DNA of 64,000 nt from Maricaulis sp965242785 (GCA_965242785.1 CBDETA010000001.1:186001-250000); one strand, 5' to 3'; counted from the first letter of the stretch, positions 8,578-17,909 are shown. A program made the numbers and translations. The notes: generated by a model not told the origin, from the letters alone.

Positions 8578-9051
8578 ATGATGGACATTCTGGCAAGCGT
8601 CTTTGACCGGATGAATCTGTGGGCCTGGTGGGCGATCGCCGGCGTGATCCTGATCGCCGAACTGCTCACCGGCACCACCTACCTCCTCTGGCCGGCCGCC
8701 GCCGCCTTCCTGACCGGCTTTGTCGCGATGGAGATGTTCGGTGTCAGCTGGCCGATTCAGCTGGCGGTGTTCGCCATCATGACCGTGCCGCTGCTGTGGG
8801 TCGGTGACCGCTATGTGCGCCCGGCCATGCGCCAGGGCGCGGACAGTGGCCTCAATGACCGGTCCGGCCGCATGATCGGCGAGCGCGTGGTCATCGTCGC
8901 CGACTTTTCCTCCGGCCGGGGGCGGGTGCGCTATGGCGATACCGAATGGGCCGCAGAGACCACGGACGGCTCCGATCCGAAGGCCGGCGAGACCTGGCTG
9001 GTGAATGCCGTGAAGGGTGTCGTGCTGGAAATCAGTTCACGCACGCAATGA
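8578..9051 (+). CDS. NfeD-family membrane protein, 157 aa
   Basis: Partner of the upstream SPFH protein. Seen: three hydrophobic segments in the first 80 residues (WAWWAIAGVILIAELL, FLTGFVAMEMFGV, LAVFAIMTVPLLWVG) and a small soluble C-terminal OB-fold-like domain (GRMIGERVVIVADFSSGRGRV). This is the short form without the ClpP-like protease domain. A strong GGAGGAGGGAG precedes two adjacent ATGs at 8578 and 8581. Operon with the stomatin gene. Confidence 0.93.
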   Translation: MMDILASVFDRMNLWAWWAIAGVILIAELLTGTTYLLWPAAAAFLTGFVAMEMFGVSWPIQLAVFAIMTVPLLWVGDRYVRPAMRQGADSGLNDRSGRMIGERVVIVADFSSGRGRVRYGDTEWAAETTDGSDPKAGETWLVNAVKGVVLEISSRTQ

Positions 9052-9063
9052 CCGCTGTGTTTG

Positions 9064-9082
9064 CTGTCATATCTAATGACAG
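9064..9082. promoter_or_regulatory. candidate operator: CTGTCAT-5-ATGACAG dyad
   Basis: A perfect 7-bp inverted repeat with a 5-bp spacer lies about 100 bp before the small TonB-C protein gene and just after the nfeD stop, in a locally AT-rich patch. The size fits a dimeric repressor site. I cannot name the regulator. Confidence 0.45.
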
Positions 9083-9182
9083 TAATCGATCCAATTTTAT
9101 CGTTTCAGGAAAACAGCTGGCAAGAGAGACGCTCTACATCCCGCCCTCGGTTTCGCACCCCCAGTTTTTCCGAGTGAGCAAA

Positions 9183-9527
9183 ATGAAAAAGCAAATCCTC
9201 TCCGCCCTGGTCCTCTCTGCCATGATCGCCCCGGTCGCCCTGACCGCGCCGGCCGCCGCCAATAACGGTCCGTCCCGCGAAGCCGTCGAGCTGGTCGCCC
9301 CTGAATACCCGCGTGGCGCCGAGCGTCGCGGCATCGAAGGCACGGTGCGGGTCGAGTACTCGATCAGTGCCGCCGGTGAAGTCGTCAACGCCACCGTGGT
9401 TGCTGCCAATCCGGAAGGCGTGTTCGACCGCGCGGCCCTGGCCGCCATCGAGAACTGGCGCTACGCCCCGGCCGACGCGCAGACCGACGGCCACTCCCGC
9501 GAGCTGGAATTCCGCCTGGCCAACTAG
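9183..9527 (+). CDS. small exported TonB C-terminal-domain protein, 114 aa
   Basis: Stand-alone periplasmic TonB-C domain. Seen: a signal peptide (MKKQILSALVLSAMIAPVAL, cleavage likely after AAA), then the TonB-C pattern: APEYPRGAERRGIEGTVRVEYSI, and AALAAIENWRYAPA near the end. There is no membrane anchor or proline-rich spanner, so it is not a working energy transducer on its own. The ATG at 9183 fits the signal peptide; an in-frame GTG lies 9 nt upstream. A terminator follows directly. Role unknown; similar small proteins are frequent in Caulobacterales and sphingomonads. Confidence 0.85.
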   Translation: MKKQILSALVLSAMIAPVALTAPAAANNGPSREAVELVAPEYPRGAERRGIEGTVRVEYSISAAGEVVNATVVAANPEGVFDRAALAAIENWRYAPADAQTDGHSRELEFRLAN

Positions 9528-9549
9528 GCGACAGGCATCCGTCGGGCTG

Positions 9550-9588
9550 AAGAGCCGCTCCCGGTCCGGGGGCGGCTCTTTACGTTTT
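9550..9588 (+). terminator. rho-independent terminator
   Basis: AAGAGCCGC at 9550-9558 pairs with GCGGCTCTT at 9572-9580 around a GC-rich loop, followed by TTACGTTTT. It closes the TonB-C protein transcript. Confidence 0.8.
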
Positions 9589-9651
9589 GTTGCCCATTAC
9601 ACCGGCAGGTTCGCACGTCTACCCTGTGCGACCGAGAACCCCCAAGGATAC

Positions 9652-12600
9652 ATGCCCCCCACGAGTGAGGACAAACGCCTTCAGGCCCTGCAGGACCTGA
9701 ACATCCTCGACACGGATGCCGAGGCTTCCTATGACGCGATCACCGATCTGGTGACGGCCGTCACCGGGGCGCACATGGCGGCCGTGTCACTGGTTGACCG
9801 TGATCGGCAGTGGTTCAAGTCTGCGGTCAACCTGCCGGCTCGCGAAACCCCGCGCTCCTGGGCCTTCTGTCACTACGCCATTCAGCAGGATGAGATATTC
9901 GAGGTTCCCAATGCCCTCGAGGATCCGCTGTTCGCGGAGAATCCGCTGGTCACCGGGGACCCTCATATCCGCGCCTATGCGGGCATTCCCATCCGCCTGC
10001 CGGGCGGCGAGCCGATCGGCACACTGTGTGCGATTCACAACGAACCCATGACGCTGGACGCGGCCCAGCGCCGGCATCTGGCGTCCCTTGGCCGCATGGT
10101 TGAAGAGCTTGTCGCTGAACGCGCAACATCCGAGGGGCACCGCCGCCTCGCGCTGCTGGCCAAGCACACGGACAATGCCGTGGTATTCACCGATCGTGCG
10201 GGCCGGATCGAGTGGGTCAATCCAGCCTTCGAGCGGCTCTCCGGATATGCGCTGGAGGAGGTGCTGGGCCGCAAGCCGGGTGACTTCCTGCAATGCGAGG
10301 ACAGCGATCAGCGCGTGGTGGAAAGTCTTTCGCAGGCCGTGAGGGACGCGACGGCGTGTGATGTTGACATCGTCAATCGCAGCAAGTCCGGTCGCACCTA
10401 CACCGTTCACATCGAGCTGATGCCCATCCGCGAGGCCGACAATGTCTGCACCGGATTCATGGCGATCCAGAGTGACATCACCGAACAGATCGCCACAGCG
10501 CAACGCCTGCAGCAGTCGCTGGAGGAACAGCGGGCGTTGATGGGCGTGATCCGTGAGCACACGATCTTCAGCCAGACCGACGTCAATGGTGTGATTTTTG
10601 ATGTCAATGACGCGTTCTGCGCGCGCAGTGGCTATTCCGCTGACGAAATCATCGGCAAAACGCATTCCCAGCTGCAGAGTTCAGGGCTGCACGACCAGGC
10701 GTTCTGGGACGGACTCTGGGAAACGCTGCGGAAGGGTCAAGCCTGGCGGGGTGACATCTGCAACCGCGCGCGCGACGGCAGCCTGTTCTGGGTCGATACG
10801 ATCGCAGCGCCGCTGTTCACGCCGGATGGACGGATCGAGAAATTCATCTTCATCCGCTTCGACATCACCCAGCGCAAGAAGACCGAGGATGGGCTGGTGG
10901 AAAGCCAGGCTCGCCTGGGGGTCTTGCTTGACCGCCTCTCTGCCGTGACCGAGCTCGGTGGTATCGGCAGCTGGGAAGTCGATCTGGAAAGCATGAGCCC
11001 GATCTGGGACTCCATCACCTGCCAGATCCATGAAGTACCGGAGGATTACCGGCCGGACATGGAAACGGCCATCAATTTCTACGCCCCGGAAGCGCGCGAA
11101 ACGATCAGCCAGGCTGTGCAGACCTGTATTGAAACCGGCAAGCCCTGGGATCTGGAACTCCCCTTCATCACGGCCCGGGGGCGTCGGATCTGGGTCCGGG
11201 CTGTGGGACGCGGTGTCTTCGACAATGGGCAGGCCATCCGTCTGGTGGGCTCCTTTCAGGACATCACGGAAAGACGCGAGCGGGAGGAAGAGCTCCGGCT
11301 GCTCAAGACGCGCCTGGAAGTGGCTCTGGACAGTTCCGGGATCGGCGTCTGGGACGTGTGTCCGCCGACCGGCGACTATCTCTGGGACGAGGGCAGCCGG
11401 CGTCTGTTCGACGTGTCGCCGGATGCACCCAATCCGACGCCCGCGGAATGGCGGGAGAAGGTGCACCCTGAAGACCGGGACGGTGTTGACCGGGCCTTTG
11501 CCGAGGCCTTCCGGAACAAGGGACAGGTGATGCGGGAATACCGCTATCAGCGTCCGGACGGCAGCTACCGCCACATCCGTTCCTTCGGGGTCTATCGGGA
11601 ACGCCTGGATGCGCCGCCGATCCTGACCGGTGTCCATATGGATGTCACCGCAGATATCGAACAGGCCGCCATCCTGGAAAAGGCGCTGGAGCGCGCTGAA
11701 AGCTCAAGCCGGGCCAAGTCCGAATTCCTTGCCAATATGAGTCACGAAATCCGCACGCCCCTGAACGGTGTGCTGGGCATGACACAAGTGCTTCAGCTGA
11801 CGGACCTGTCGGACCAGCAGTCCCGCTATGTGGATACGATCCGCAATTCCGGGCAGGCGCTGGCGGATCTGATCGACGATATTCTCGATATCTCCAAGAT
11901 CGAAGCCGGCCGGGTCGAATTGGAGCAGGCAAGCTTTGACCTGCACAGCCTGGTCGCTGTGGTCGCAGACATGATGGAATTGAGGGCGCGGGAAAAGCGG
12001 CTCGCCCTGACCGTCGACCTGTCCGACGAAGTCGACCGCTGGGTGGTCGGTGACGAAAAGCGGGTCCGCCAGATCCTGCTCAATATTCTCGGCAATGCGA
12101 TCAAGTTCACCGAGCAGGGTGAAGTCGTTGTGCGTTGCCGGCGCCAGGCAGACGGGCGCATCGCCTTCTCCGTTCGTGATACAGGGCCGGGCATCGCGCC
12201 GGAAAAGACCGGGCAAATCTTTGATCGTTTCGCGCAGGCCGATACGTCGATCACCCGCAGATTTGGTGGAACAGGTCTGGGTCTCGCGATCTGCCGGGAG
12301 CTGGTTGAGCTGATGGGCGGTGAGATCGGTGTGCGCAGTGAACTCGGGGAAGGCGCGGAATTCTGGTTCCACTTGCCCTTGCCCAGCGCCGGTGAGGAAG
12401 CCGCCCAGGCCGATGCAGGGCCGATGGAGGAACCCGCAAGCTCGGGCAGCGGTCGGTCGGTCCTGGTGGTGGATGATGTTGAGGCCAACCTGATGGTGAT
12501 CGCAGCGCTGCTGGGTCACAATGGCTATGACGTCCAGACGGCGCGAAATGGCCAGGAGGCCCTCGACCGGCTCGAGGTTGAGACCTTTGACGCCGTGCTG

Positions 12601-12855
12601 ATGGATATCCAGATGCCGGTCATGTCCGGTGATGAAGCCATCCGCAAACTGCGCGCGTCCGGTGCCGCCTATGCCGAGATGCCCGTCTTCGCCCTGACGG
12701 CGGACGCGACCCGGGCCACGCGTGAGCTGTGCGAGAGCATTCGGGTAACCGGGTATTTCACCAAGCCGCTGAACCTGCCGGAAGTGTTGGAAGCCCTGAG
12801 CCGGGCGCTGCCTGCCCGCCACATGTCCCAGGCGGGGCGCAGCGCGTCCGCCTAA
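9652..12855 (+). CDS. soluble hybrid histidine kinase: GAF, four PAS, HisKA, HATPase, receiver (1067 aa)
   Basis: Multi-input sensor kinase without membrane segments, so it senses a cytoplasmic or diffusible cue. Order: GAF about 10-150 (DRDRQWFKS, PIRLPGGEPIGTLCAI); PAS 1 about 166-280 (WVNPAFERLSGYALEEVLG); PAS 2 about 296-415 (VNDAFCARSGYSADEIIG); PAS 3 about 431-545 and PAS 4 about 553-675, both of the PAS_3/PAC type; HisKA with the phospho-His in MSHEIRTPLNGV near 698; HATPase with N-box NILGNAIKFT and DTGPGIA/GGTGLGLAI; C-terminal receiver with Asp near 985 (VLMDIQMPVMSG). No Hpt domain, so an external phosphotransfer protein is needed. ATG at 9652 has AAGGA upstream. Output unknown. 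Confidence 0.94.
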   Translation: MPPTSEDKRLQALQDLNILDTDAEASYDAITDLVTAVTGAHMAAVSLVDRDRQWFKSAVNLPARETPRSWAFCHYAIQQDEIFEVPNALEDPLFAENPLVTGDPHIRAYAGIPIRLPGGEPIGTLCAIHNEPMTLDAAQRRHLASLGRMVEELVAERATSEGHRRLALLAKHTDNAVVFTDRAGRIEWVNPAFERLSGYALEEVLGRKPGDFLQCEDSDQRVVESLSQAVRDATACDVDIVNRSKSGRTYTVHIELMPIREADNVCTGFMAIQSDITEQIATAQRLQQSLEEQRALMGVIREHTIFSQTDVNGVIFDVNDAFCARSGYSADEIIGKTHSQLQSSGLHDQAFWDGLWETLRKGQAWRGDICNRARDGSLFWVDTIAAPLFTPDGRIEKFIFIRFDITQRKKTEDGLVESQARLGVLLDRLSAVTELGGIGSWEVDLESMSPIWDSITCQIHEVPEDYRPDMETAINFYAPEARETISQAVQTCIETGKPWDLELPFITARGRRIWVRAVGRGVFDNGQAIRLVGSFQDITERREREEELRLLKTRLEVALDSSGIGVWDVCPPTGDYLWDEGSRRLFDVSPDAPNPTPAEWREKVHPEDRDGVDRAFAEAFRNKGQVMREYRYQRPDGSYRHIRSFGVYRERLDAPPILTGVHMDVTADIEQAAILEKALERAESSSRAKSEFLANMSHEIRTPLNGVLGMTQVLQLTDLSDQQSRYVDTIRNSGQALADLIDDILDISKIEAGRVELEQASFDLHSLVAVVADMMELRAREKRLALTVDLSDEVDRWVVGDEKRVRQILLNILGNAIKFTEQGEVVVRCRRQADGRIAFSVRDTGPGIAPEKTGQIFDRFAQADTSITRRFGGTGLGLAICRELVELMGGEIGVRSELGEGAEFWFHLPLPSAGEEAAQADAGPMEEPASSGSGRSVLVVDDVEANLMVIAALLGHNGYDVQTARNGQEALDRLEVETFDAVLMDIQMPVMSGDEAIRKLRASGAAYAEMPVFALTADATRATRELCESIRVTGYFTKPLNLPEVLEALSRALPARHMSQAGRSASA

Positions 12856-13289
12856 CGCGCCTCGGCCAGACCCGCGCGCGCCAGCTCGTCCGCCCGCTCA
12901 TTGCCGGGATCGCCGGCATGACCCTTCACCCAGCGCCACTCGATCGTGTGTTTCTGTGTCAGCGCGTCCAGACGCTGCCAGAGATCGACATTCTTCACCG
13001 GCTTCTTGTCCGCGGTTTTCCAGTCGCGCCGCTTCCAGCCATGGATCCATTTGGTGATCCCGTCGCGCAGATAGACGCTGTCGGTGATCAGGATGATGTC
13101 GCTGCCGGACCGTTTCACCGCCTCCAGCGCCTGGATCGCGGCCATCATCTCCATGCGGTTGTTGGTCGTGTCCCGCTCGCCGCCCTTGAGCTCCTTGCGG
13201 TGACCCTTCCATTCCAGAATCGCGCCCCAGCCGCCCGGACCCGGATTGCCCGAACAGGCCCCGTCGGTGTGAATGATGATCTGGCCCAC
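12852..13289 (-). CDS. rnhA: ribonuclease HI, about 145 aa
   Basis: Degrades the RNA strand of RNA-DNA hybrids. Seen: catalytic set D in TDGACSGNPGPGGWG, E in NNRMEMMAAI, D in TDSVYLRDGI and the basic HxGDPGNERAD end block. I place the start at the GTG at 13287-13289, just after the DUF1801 stop, because the typical protein begins at about V-G-Q-I-I-I-H-T-D; an upstream ATG at 13334 would overlap DUF1801 by about 40 bp. The 3' end overlaps the kinase stop by 4 bp (convergent). Last gene of the ispH-DUF1801-rnhA run. Confidence 0.94.
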   Translation of the reverse strand: MGQIIIHTDGACSGNPGPGGWGAILEWKGHRKELKGGERDTTNNRMEMMAAIQALEAVKRSGSDIILITDSVYLRDGITKWIHGWKRRDWKTADKKPVKNVDLWQRLDALTQKHTIEWRWVKGHAGDPGNERADELARAGLAEAR

Positions 13290-13293
13290 GGGA

Positions 13294-13722
13294 CTAGGCC
13301 GCGCCTTCGGGGTATTTCTGCGCCATGTCATCAAGGCCGGCCCGCACCAACTCTTCCAGAACGGTCAGGTCGATATCGTCCAGCTTGTTGATATAAAGGC
13401 AGGATTTACCCAGTTTGTGTTTCCCCAAACGTGCCAGGATGGGATCGAAATTGGTGTAGCCCGGCATGATATAGACCACCATGTTGGCCTTGCGCGGCGA
13501 GAAGCCGGTGCGCATGAAATCGCCTTCGCGGCCGCTGTCATACTTGTAGTGATACTCGCCGAAACCGATGATCGCCGGTCCCCACATGCGGGGTTCCCAG
13601 CCGGTGATCCGCTCGAACAGCTCCAGCAGGACTTCGGCATCCTTGCGGCGGACCGGGTGCTCCACCGTGGCGATGAAGTCGGCCGGCTTGATATTGGTGA
13701 GCTGGGTCTTGTTCTCGCTCAT
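13294..13722 (-). CDS. DUF1801 (YdhG-like) domain protein, 142 aa
   Basis: Cytoplasmic protein of the DUF1801 family, whose fold resembles frataxin/YdhG; function not established. Seen: HPVRRKDAEVLLELFERITG, the MWGPAIIGFGEYHYKY block, SPRKANMVVYIMPG and LGKHKLGKSCLYINKLDDID, all typical of the family. It lies 12 nt after ispH and directly before rnhA, so it is co-transcribed. Confidence 0.9.
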   Translation of the reverse strand: MSENKTQLTNIKPADFIATVEHPVRRKDAEVLLELFERITGWEPRMWGPAIIGFGEYHYKYDSGREGDFMRTGFSPRKANMVVYIMPGYTNFDPILARLGKHKLGKSCLYINKLDDIDLTVLEELVRAGLDDMAQKYPEGAA

Positions 13723-13734
13723 GACGCAGGCTCC

Positions 13735-14682
13735 TCAGGCAACGGCTCGGGGCAGCTTAAAGACCACATCCTCATCGGTCACCCGCACATCACGCAGCTC
13801 GACCTCGAACCGTTCCCGGAAGGCATCGATCAGGCCTTGCACCAGGTCTTCCGGCGCCGAGGCCCCGGCGGTGATGCCGATCGTGCGCACGTCGCCAATG
13901 CTGTTCCAGTCCACATCCGCGGCACAGGACACCAGCATGGCACGCTTGGCCCCGGCGCGCTGGGCGACTTCCACCAGTCGCACGGAATTGGATGAGTTCG
14001 GGGCGCCGATGACGAAGACGATATCGCTCTGGGGCGCCAGGGTCTTCACGGCACTCTGGCGGTTCGTGGTGGCGTAGCAGATATCTTCCTTGTGCGGCGC
14101 CTTGATGTCCGGGAAGCGCGCCTGCAGGGCCTCGACGATCGCGGACGTGTCATCAACCGACAGGGTGGTCTGGGTCACAAAGGACAGCCGGGCCGCGTCG
14201 CGCGGCTCGAAGGCGGTGACATCTTCGACGCTTTCGATCAGCGAGATCGCCCCGTCCGGCAGCTGGCCCATCGTGCCGACCACTTCGGGGTGTCCGGCAT
14301 GGCCGATCAGCACCACCTCATCGCCATTGGCAAAATGCCGCTGCGCCTCGACATGCACCTTGGACACCAGCGGGCAGGTGGCGTCGACATAGATCATGCT
14401 GCGCTTCTTCGCCTCGGCCGGCACGCGCTTGGGTACGCCATGGGCGGAGAACACGACCGGGCGGTCATCCGGGCACTGGTCCAGCTCCTCCACAAAGACG
14501 GCACCCAGCGCTTCCAGCCGTTCGACGACATGGCGGTTGTGCACGATCTCGTGGCGCACATAGACCGGCGCACCGAAGCGCTCCAGCGCGCGTTCGACGA
14601 TCTGGATGGCGCGGTCGACACCGGCGCAGAAACCCCGCGGCGCGGCCAGCAGAATGGTGAGGGGTGGGCGGGGCGTGCTCAT
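13735..14682 (-). CDS. ispH: 4-hydroxy-3-methylbut-2-enyl diphosphate reductase, 315 aa
   Basis: Last step of the MEP isoprenoid pathway: an iron-sulfur enzyme giving IPP and DMAPP. Seen: the three cluster cysteines in APRGFCAGVDRAI, ATCPLVSKVH and EDICYATTNRQ, plus TQTTLSVDDT and the GAPNSSNSVRLVE block. The ATG at 14680-14682 is chosen (MSTPRPPLTILLAAPRG) with GGAGAC upstream; longer frames start inside the neighbouring promoter region. First gene of the minus-strand run. Confidence 0.97.
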   Translation of the reverse strand: MSTPRPPLTILLAAPRGFCAGVDRAIQIVERALERFGAPVYVRHEIVHNRHVVERLEALGAVFVEELDQCPDDRPVVFSAHGVPKRVPAEAKKRSMIYVDATCPLVSKVHVEAQRHFANGDEVVLIGHAGHPEVVGTMGQLPDGAISLIESVEDVTAFEPRDAARLSFVTQTTLSVDDTSAIVEALQARFPDIKAPHKEDICYATTNRQSAVKTLAPQSDIVFVIGAPNSSNSVRLVEVAQRAGAKRAMLVSCAADVDWNSIGDVRTIGITAGASAPEDLVQGLIDAFRERFEVELRDVRVTDEDVVFKLPRAVA

Positions 14683-14804
14683 GGGCTCGCAGTCTCCTTC
14701 AGCGATGCCGTTGCGGAAGCCGCACACGCATCGTATGACCGTCCTAACAAAGTGCCCGGCTGCTATCCAGTGGCGGGGTCCGTTCCCAGGACAGGTAGTA
14801 CACA

Positions 14805-15383
14805 ATGTATTTTAGTCTGGTGCGTTCTTTCGCCGCTCTCGCCACCGCCGCCGGCCTGCTTTCCGGCTGCCAGACGGTGTCCGACGCCCTGGCGTCGCCG
14901 CAGGAAAACGCGGGCCCGTGCCCGTCGGCCCTGTCCCTGTATGACGCCCACCGTATTGTCGAGCTCAACGGCGACACGGTGGCCTATCAGAATGTGGGCT
15001 TCACCGGCGAGATCCTCGCGGTGCGGTCGCTCTGCAGCTATTACGGCGAACGCCCGATCATCGCCAATCTCGAGCTGGACATGGGTTTTGGCCGTGGACC
15101 GGCCGCTGTGGGCACCGCGCATACCTATGAGTTTTTTGTTGCGGTGACCCGCCGCGACATGGCCGTGATCCACCGTGAAGTCTTCCCGATCACCGTCCGC
15201 TTCCGTCCCGGCGAGGACCGGGTCTACCTGACGGAAACCATCGACGCGATCTCCATTCCGCGCGCCAACGAAACCACCTCGGGTGTGAATTTCGAGATCA
15301 TTGTCGGTTTCGAGCTCACGCCTGAGCAGCTTGCCTTCAACCGCTCCGGTCAGCGTTTCCGCGTGGCGGCCGGCCAGGACTAG
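14805..15383 (+). CDS. putative lipoprotein of unknown function, 192 aa
   Basis: Seen: lipoprotein signal with lipobox L-S-G-C at residues 18-21 (ATAAGLLSGCQTV), then a beta-rich body with FTGEILAVRSLCSYYGERPI and YEFFVAVTRRDMAVIHREVFPITVRF. I recognise no enzymatic motif; it resembles conserved alphaproteobacterial envelope proteins of unknown role. Starts at ATG 14805, just downstream of the divergent ispH promoter. argS begins 4 nt after its stop, so they are probably co-transcribed. Confidence 0.8.
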   Translation: MYFSLVRSFAALATAAGLLSGCQTVSDALASPQENAGPCPSALSLYDAHRIVELNGDTVAYQNVGFTGEILAVRSLCSYYGERPIIANLELDMGFGRGPAAVGTAHTYEFFVAVTRRDMAVIHREVFPITVRFRPGEDRVYLTETIDAISIPRANETTSGVNFEIIVGFELTPEQLAFNRSGQRFRVAAGQD

Positions 15384-15387
15384 ACAC

Positions 15388-17154
15388 ATGCCTTCAATTG
15401 CCGAACAGCTCAGCGACCGGCTGGGCGACGCGTTTGCCTCGCTCGAGCTTCCGCGGGAGCTGGGCCGTGTCACCCCGTCCAAGCAGAATCCGGAAATCTT
15501 TCCCTTCCAGTGCAATGGCGCCATGCCGGCCGCCAAGCAGGCGAAGAAGAATCCGCGTGAACTGGCCCAGTCCATTCTGGAAGCGATTTCCGGCGATGCG
15601 CTGATCGAGGCCGCCGAGATCGCCGGCCCCGGCTTCATCAATCTGCGTCCGGCCCCGGCCGCCATCAATGCGCGCGCGGCCGAGATTGCCGCCGATGATC
15701 GCGCCGGTGCGCCGCTGACCCCGGCGCCGAAGACTATCATGATCGATTTCGGCGGCCCCAATGTCGCCAAGCCGATGCATGTCGGGCATCTGCGCTCCTC
15801 CGTGCTGGGTGACAGCCTGCAGCGTCTGTTCCGCTTTCGTGGCGACACGGTCGTCTCCGACATCCATCTCGGCGACTGGGGCCTGCAGATGGGGCACCTG
15901 ATCACCGAATTGCAGGACGAACAGCCGGACCTGCCTTATTTCGATGCGGCGATCGAGGACGGTTATCCGTCCGAACCGCCGGTGACGATCGAGGACCTGG
16001 CCCGTCTCTACCCGCAGGCCTCGGCCCGCGCGAAGGCCGATCCCGAGCGTCTGGAACGCTCCCGGACCGCCACCGCCGAACTGCAGGCAGGCCGCCCCGG
16101 CTATCGCGCCCTGCTGCGCCATTTCATTGATGTCTCCGTCGCGGCGCTGAAGCGCGATTTCGGCGCTCTGGGCGTGCATTTCGACCTGTGGAAGGGCGAA
16201 AGCGATGTCGACCCCCTGATCCCGGCCATGGTCGAGGACTTCAAGACCCGTGGTGTCGCCGAGCAGAGCGAGGGCGCTTGGGTCGTCCGTGTGGCCCGTG
16301 AGGGCGACAAGAAGGAACTCGCGCCGCTGATCCTGGTCACATCGGGCGGTGCCTCGCTCTACGGCACCACCGATCTGGCCACCATTCTCGACCGCAAGCA
16401 GTCCGTCGGACCCGACCTCACGCTCTACGTTGTCGATCTCGCCCAGTCGGACCATTTCGAACAGGTCTTCCGGGCCGCCGAGATTGCCGGCCTGGCGCCG
16501 GAAGGATCGCTGGAACACGTCAAGTTCGGCACCGTCAACGGTCCCGACGGCAAACGCCTGCGCACCCGCGATGGCGGCACATTCCGCCTCGCCGACCTGA
16601 TCTCCAGCGCCATCGAGCGTGCCGATGAACGGCTCAAGGAAGCCGGTCTCGCCGCCGATGTCGGAGCCGAGGAGCACGATCGTGTTGCCCGCATGGTCGG
16701 CCTCGCCGCCATCAAGTTCGCCGATCTGCAGAACTACCGGACGACCAACTACGTCTTCGATCTGGATCGCTTCACCTCGTTCGAGGGCAAGACCGGCCCC
16801 TATCTCCTCTACGCCGCCGTGCGGGTGAAATCCCTGATGCGCCGGGCCGGCGAGGCCGGTGTGTCGGCCGGTCCGATCCGCGCCGAAGCTGCCGAGGAAC
16901 GCGATCTGGTCCTGGCGCTGGACGCTTTCGGGGCAGCGCTGGACCAGGCCTGTGAGAACCGGGCCCCCAATGCGATCTGCGACCACGCCTTCACGCTGGC
17001 CCAGGCCTTCTCGAAATTCTATTCGGCCTGTCCGATCCTGTCGGCCGAAGACGACATGGTGAAAGCCTCGCGCCTGGCACTGGCCCAGGCAACGCTGAAA
17101 CAGCTGGAACTCTGCCTGTCCCTGCTGGGCCTGGAAGCGCCGGAGCGGATGTAG
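15388..17154 (+). CDS. argS: arginine-tRNA ligase, 588 aa
   Basis: Charges tRNA-Arg in the cytoplasm; class I synthetase. Seen: N-terminal Add-1 domain, FGGPNVAKPMHVGHLRSSV with the HVGH version of the HIGH motif, SDIHLGDWGLQMG, the KMSKS-equivalent loop NGPDGKRLRTRDGGT, and a DALR-type C-terminal anticodon-binding domain. Start at ATG 15388 (MPSIAEQLSD); AGGA lies about 10 nt upstream. It follows the lipoprotein gene by 4 nt and ends before a terminator. Confidence 0.97.
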   Translation: MPSIAEQLSDRLGDAFASLELPRELGRVTPSKQNPEIFPFQCNGAMPAAKQAKKNPRELAQSILEAISGDALIEAAEIAGPGFINLRPAPAAINARAAEIAADDRAGAPLTPAPKTIMIDFGGPNVAKPMHVGHLRSSVLGDSLQRLFRFRGDTVVSDIHLGDWGLQMGHLITELQDEQPDLPYFDAAIEDGYPSEPPVTIEDLARLYPQASARAKADPERLERSRTATAELQAGRPGYRALLRHFIDVSVAALKRDFGALGVHFDLWKGESDVDPLIPAMVEDFKTRGVAEQSEGAWVVRVAREGDKKELAPLILVTSGGASLYGTTDLATILDRKQSVGPDLTLYVVDLAQSDHFEQVFRAAEIAGLAPEGSLEHVKFGTVNGPDGKRLRTRDGGTFRLADLISSAIERADERLKEAGLAADVGAEEHDRVARMVGLAAIKFADLQNYRTTNYVFDLDRFTSFEGKTGPYLLYAAVRVKSLMRRAGEAGVSAGPIRAEAAEERDLVLALDAFGAALDQACENRAPNAICDHAFTLAQAFSKFYSACPILSAEDDMVKASRLALAQATLKQLELCLSLLGLEAPERM

Positions 17155-17236
17155 GCGAACCCGTTGTTGACACTTTTTGGCGATATGCTTATCTGATCCA
17201 ACAGTTTCCGATACGCCCGTAGGCGGGCACGTATTC

Positions 17237-17268
17237 AAGCCCCTGCGCTCTGCGTGGGGGCTTTTTAT
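17237..17268 (+). terminator. rho-independent terminator after argS
   Basis: AAGCCCC at 17237-17243 pairs with GGGGCTT at 17257-17263, followed by a T-rich tail. A smaller hairpin (GCCCGTAGGCGGGC) sits just upstream. Confidence 0.8.
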
Positions 17269-17314
17269 TTGATCATGAGCGCGGTCTGTGCCTTTCTGAT
17301 TGTGGAGGCGCTCA

Positions 17315-17896
17315 ATGAAATCTGTGGTTTTGATTGATGGCGGGTACACACGGGTTCTAGCCCGGCGCGACGGGCACCAGTACAACCCGGATTTCATTGA
17401 AAAGATGGCGCACGAGGTCATTCACCCTGATGAGCATCTTCTGCGCGCAATGTATTACGACTGCGAACCCTACACCGGTACCGTCCAGCTTCCGGTCTCT
17501 GGCAATTCGCGCGAGTTTTCGAGTTCAGGCAGGTGGCTGGACGAACTCGCTCGCAGGGACTTGTTTGCAGTTCGCAAGGGCGTTTTGAAGTTTCGCGGGT
17601 TTAAGCCCAAATCAATCCCCGTTTCTGGAGCGGCATTGAAAGACGATGATTTCAAACCGGATTTCGAGCAGAAGGGCGTGGATATGCGCATTGGGCTCGA
17701 TATGGCCACGCTGGCTGCGGGACCCATCGTTGACAGGATCATTCTGATTTCAAATGACACGGACTGCGTCCCGGCCATGAAGCATGTGCGCAAAGCCGGC
17801 CTGCAGGTGGTCATGGCCGTGCCGCCCAAACAACAGCCGGCGCAAGAACTGCTGATTCACTCCGATTTTCGCCGCGACTTCACCTGGCCCACATAA
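17315..17896 (+). CDS. NYN-domain (PIN-like, LabA/DUF88) putative ribonuclease, 193 aa
   Basis: NYN proteins are PIN-fold Mg-dependent RNases. Seen: the N-terminal acidic residue in VVLIDGGYTRVLARR, the central KGVDMRIGLDMATLA with DxxxxxD, and the C-terminal ISNDTDCVPAMKHVRKAGLQV, which together supply the acidic active-site set. ATG at 17315 behind GGAGG at 17304-17308. Base and codon use is visibly less GC-rich than the neighbours, and the gene is bounded by a terminator and a palindrome, so it may have been acquired. Role unknown: RNA turnover and phage defence are both possible. Confidence 0.85.
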   Translation: MKSVVLIDGGYTRVLARRDGHQYNPDFIEKMAHEVIHPDEHLLRAMYYDCEPYTGTVQLPVSGNSREFSSSGRWLDELARRDLFAVRKGVLKFRGFKPKSIPVSGAALKDDDFKPDFEQKGVDMRIGLDMATLAAGPIVDRIILISNDTDCVPAMKHVRKAGLQVVMAVPPKQQPAQELLIHSDFRRDFTWPT

Positions 17897-17909
17897 GGCT
17901 GCGACGGGT

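Noticed and set aside
13290..13334. Longer rnhA start overlapping DUF1801
   Set aside because: The added residues (MMTWRRNTPKARPSP) do not look like the family; GTG at 13289 gives the normal length.
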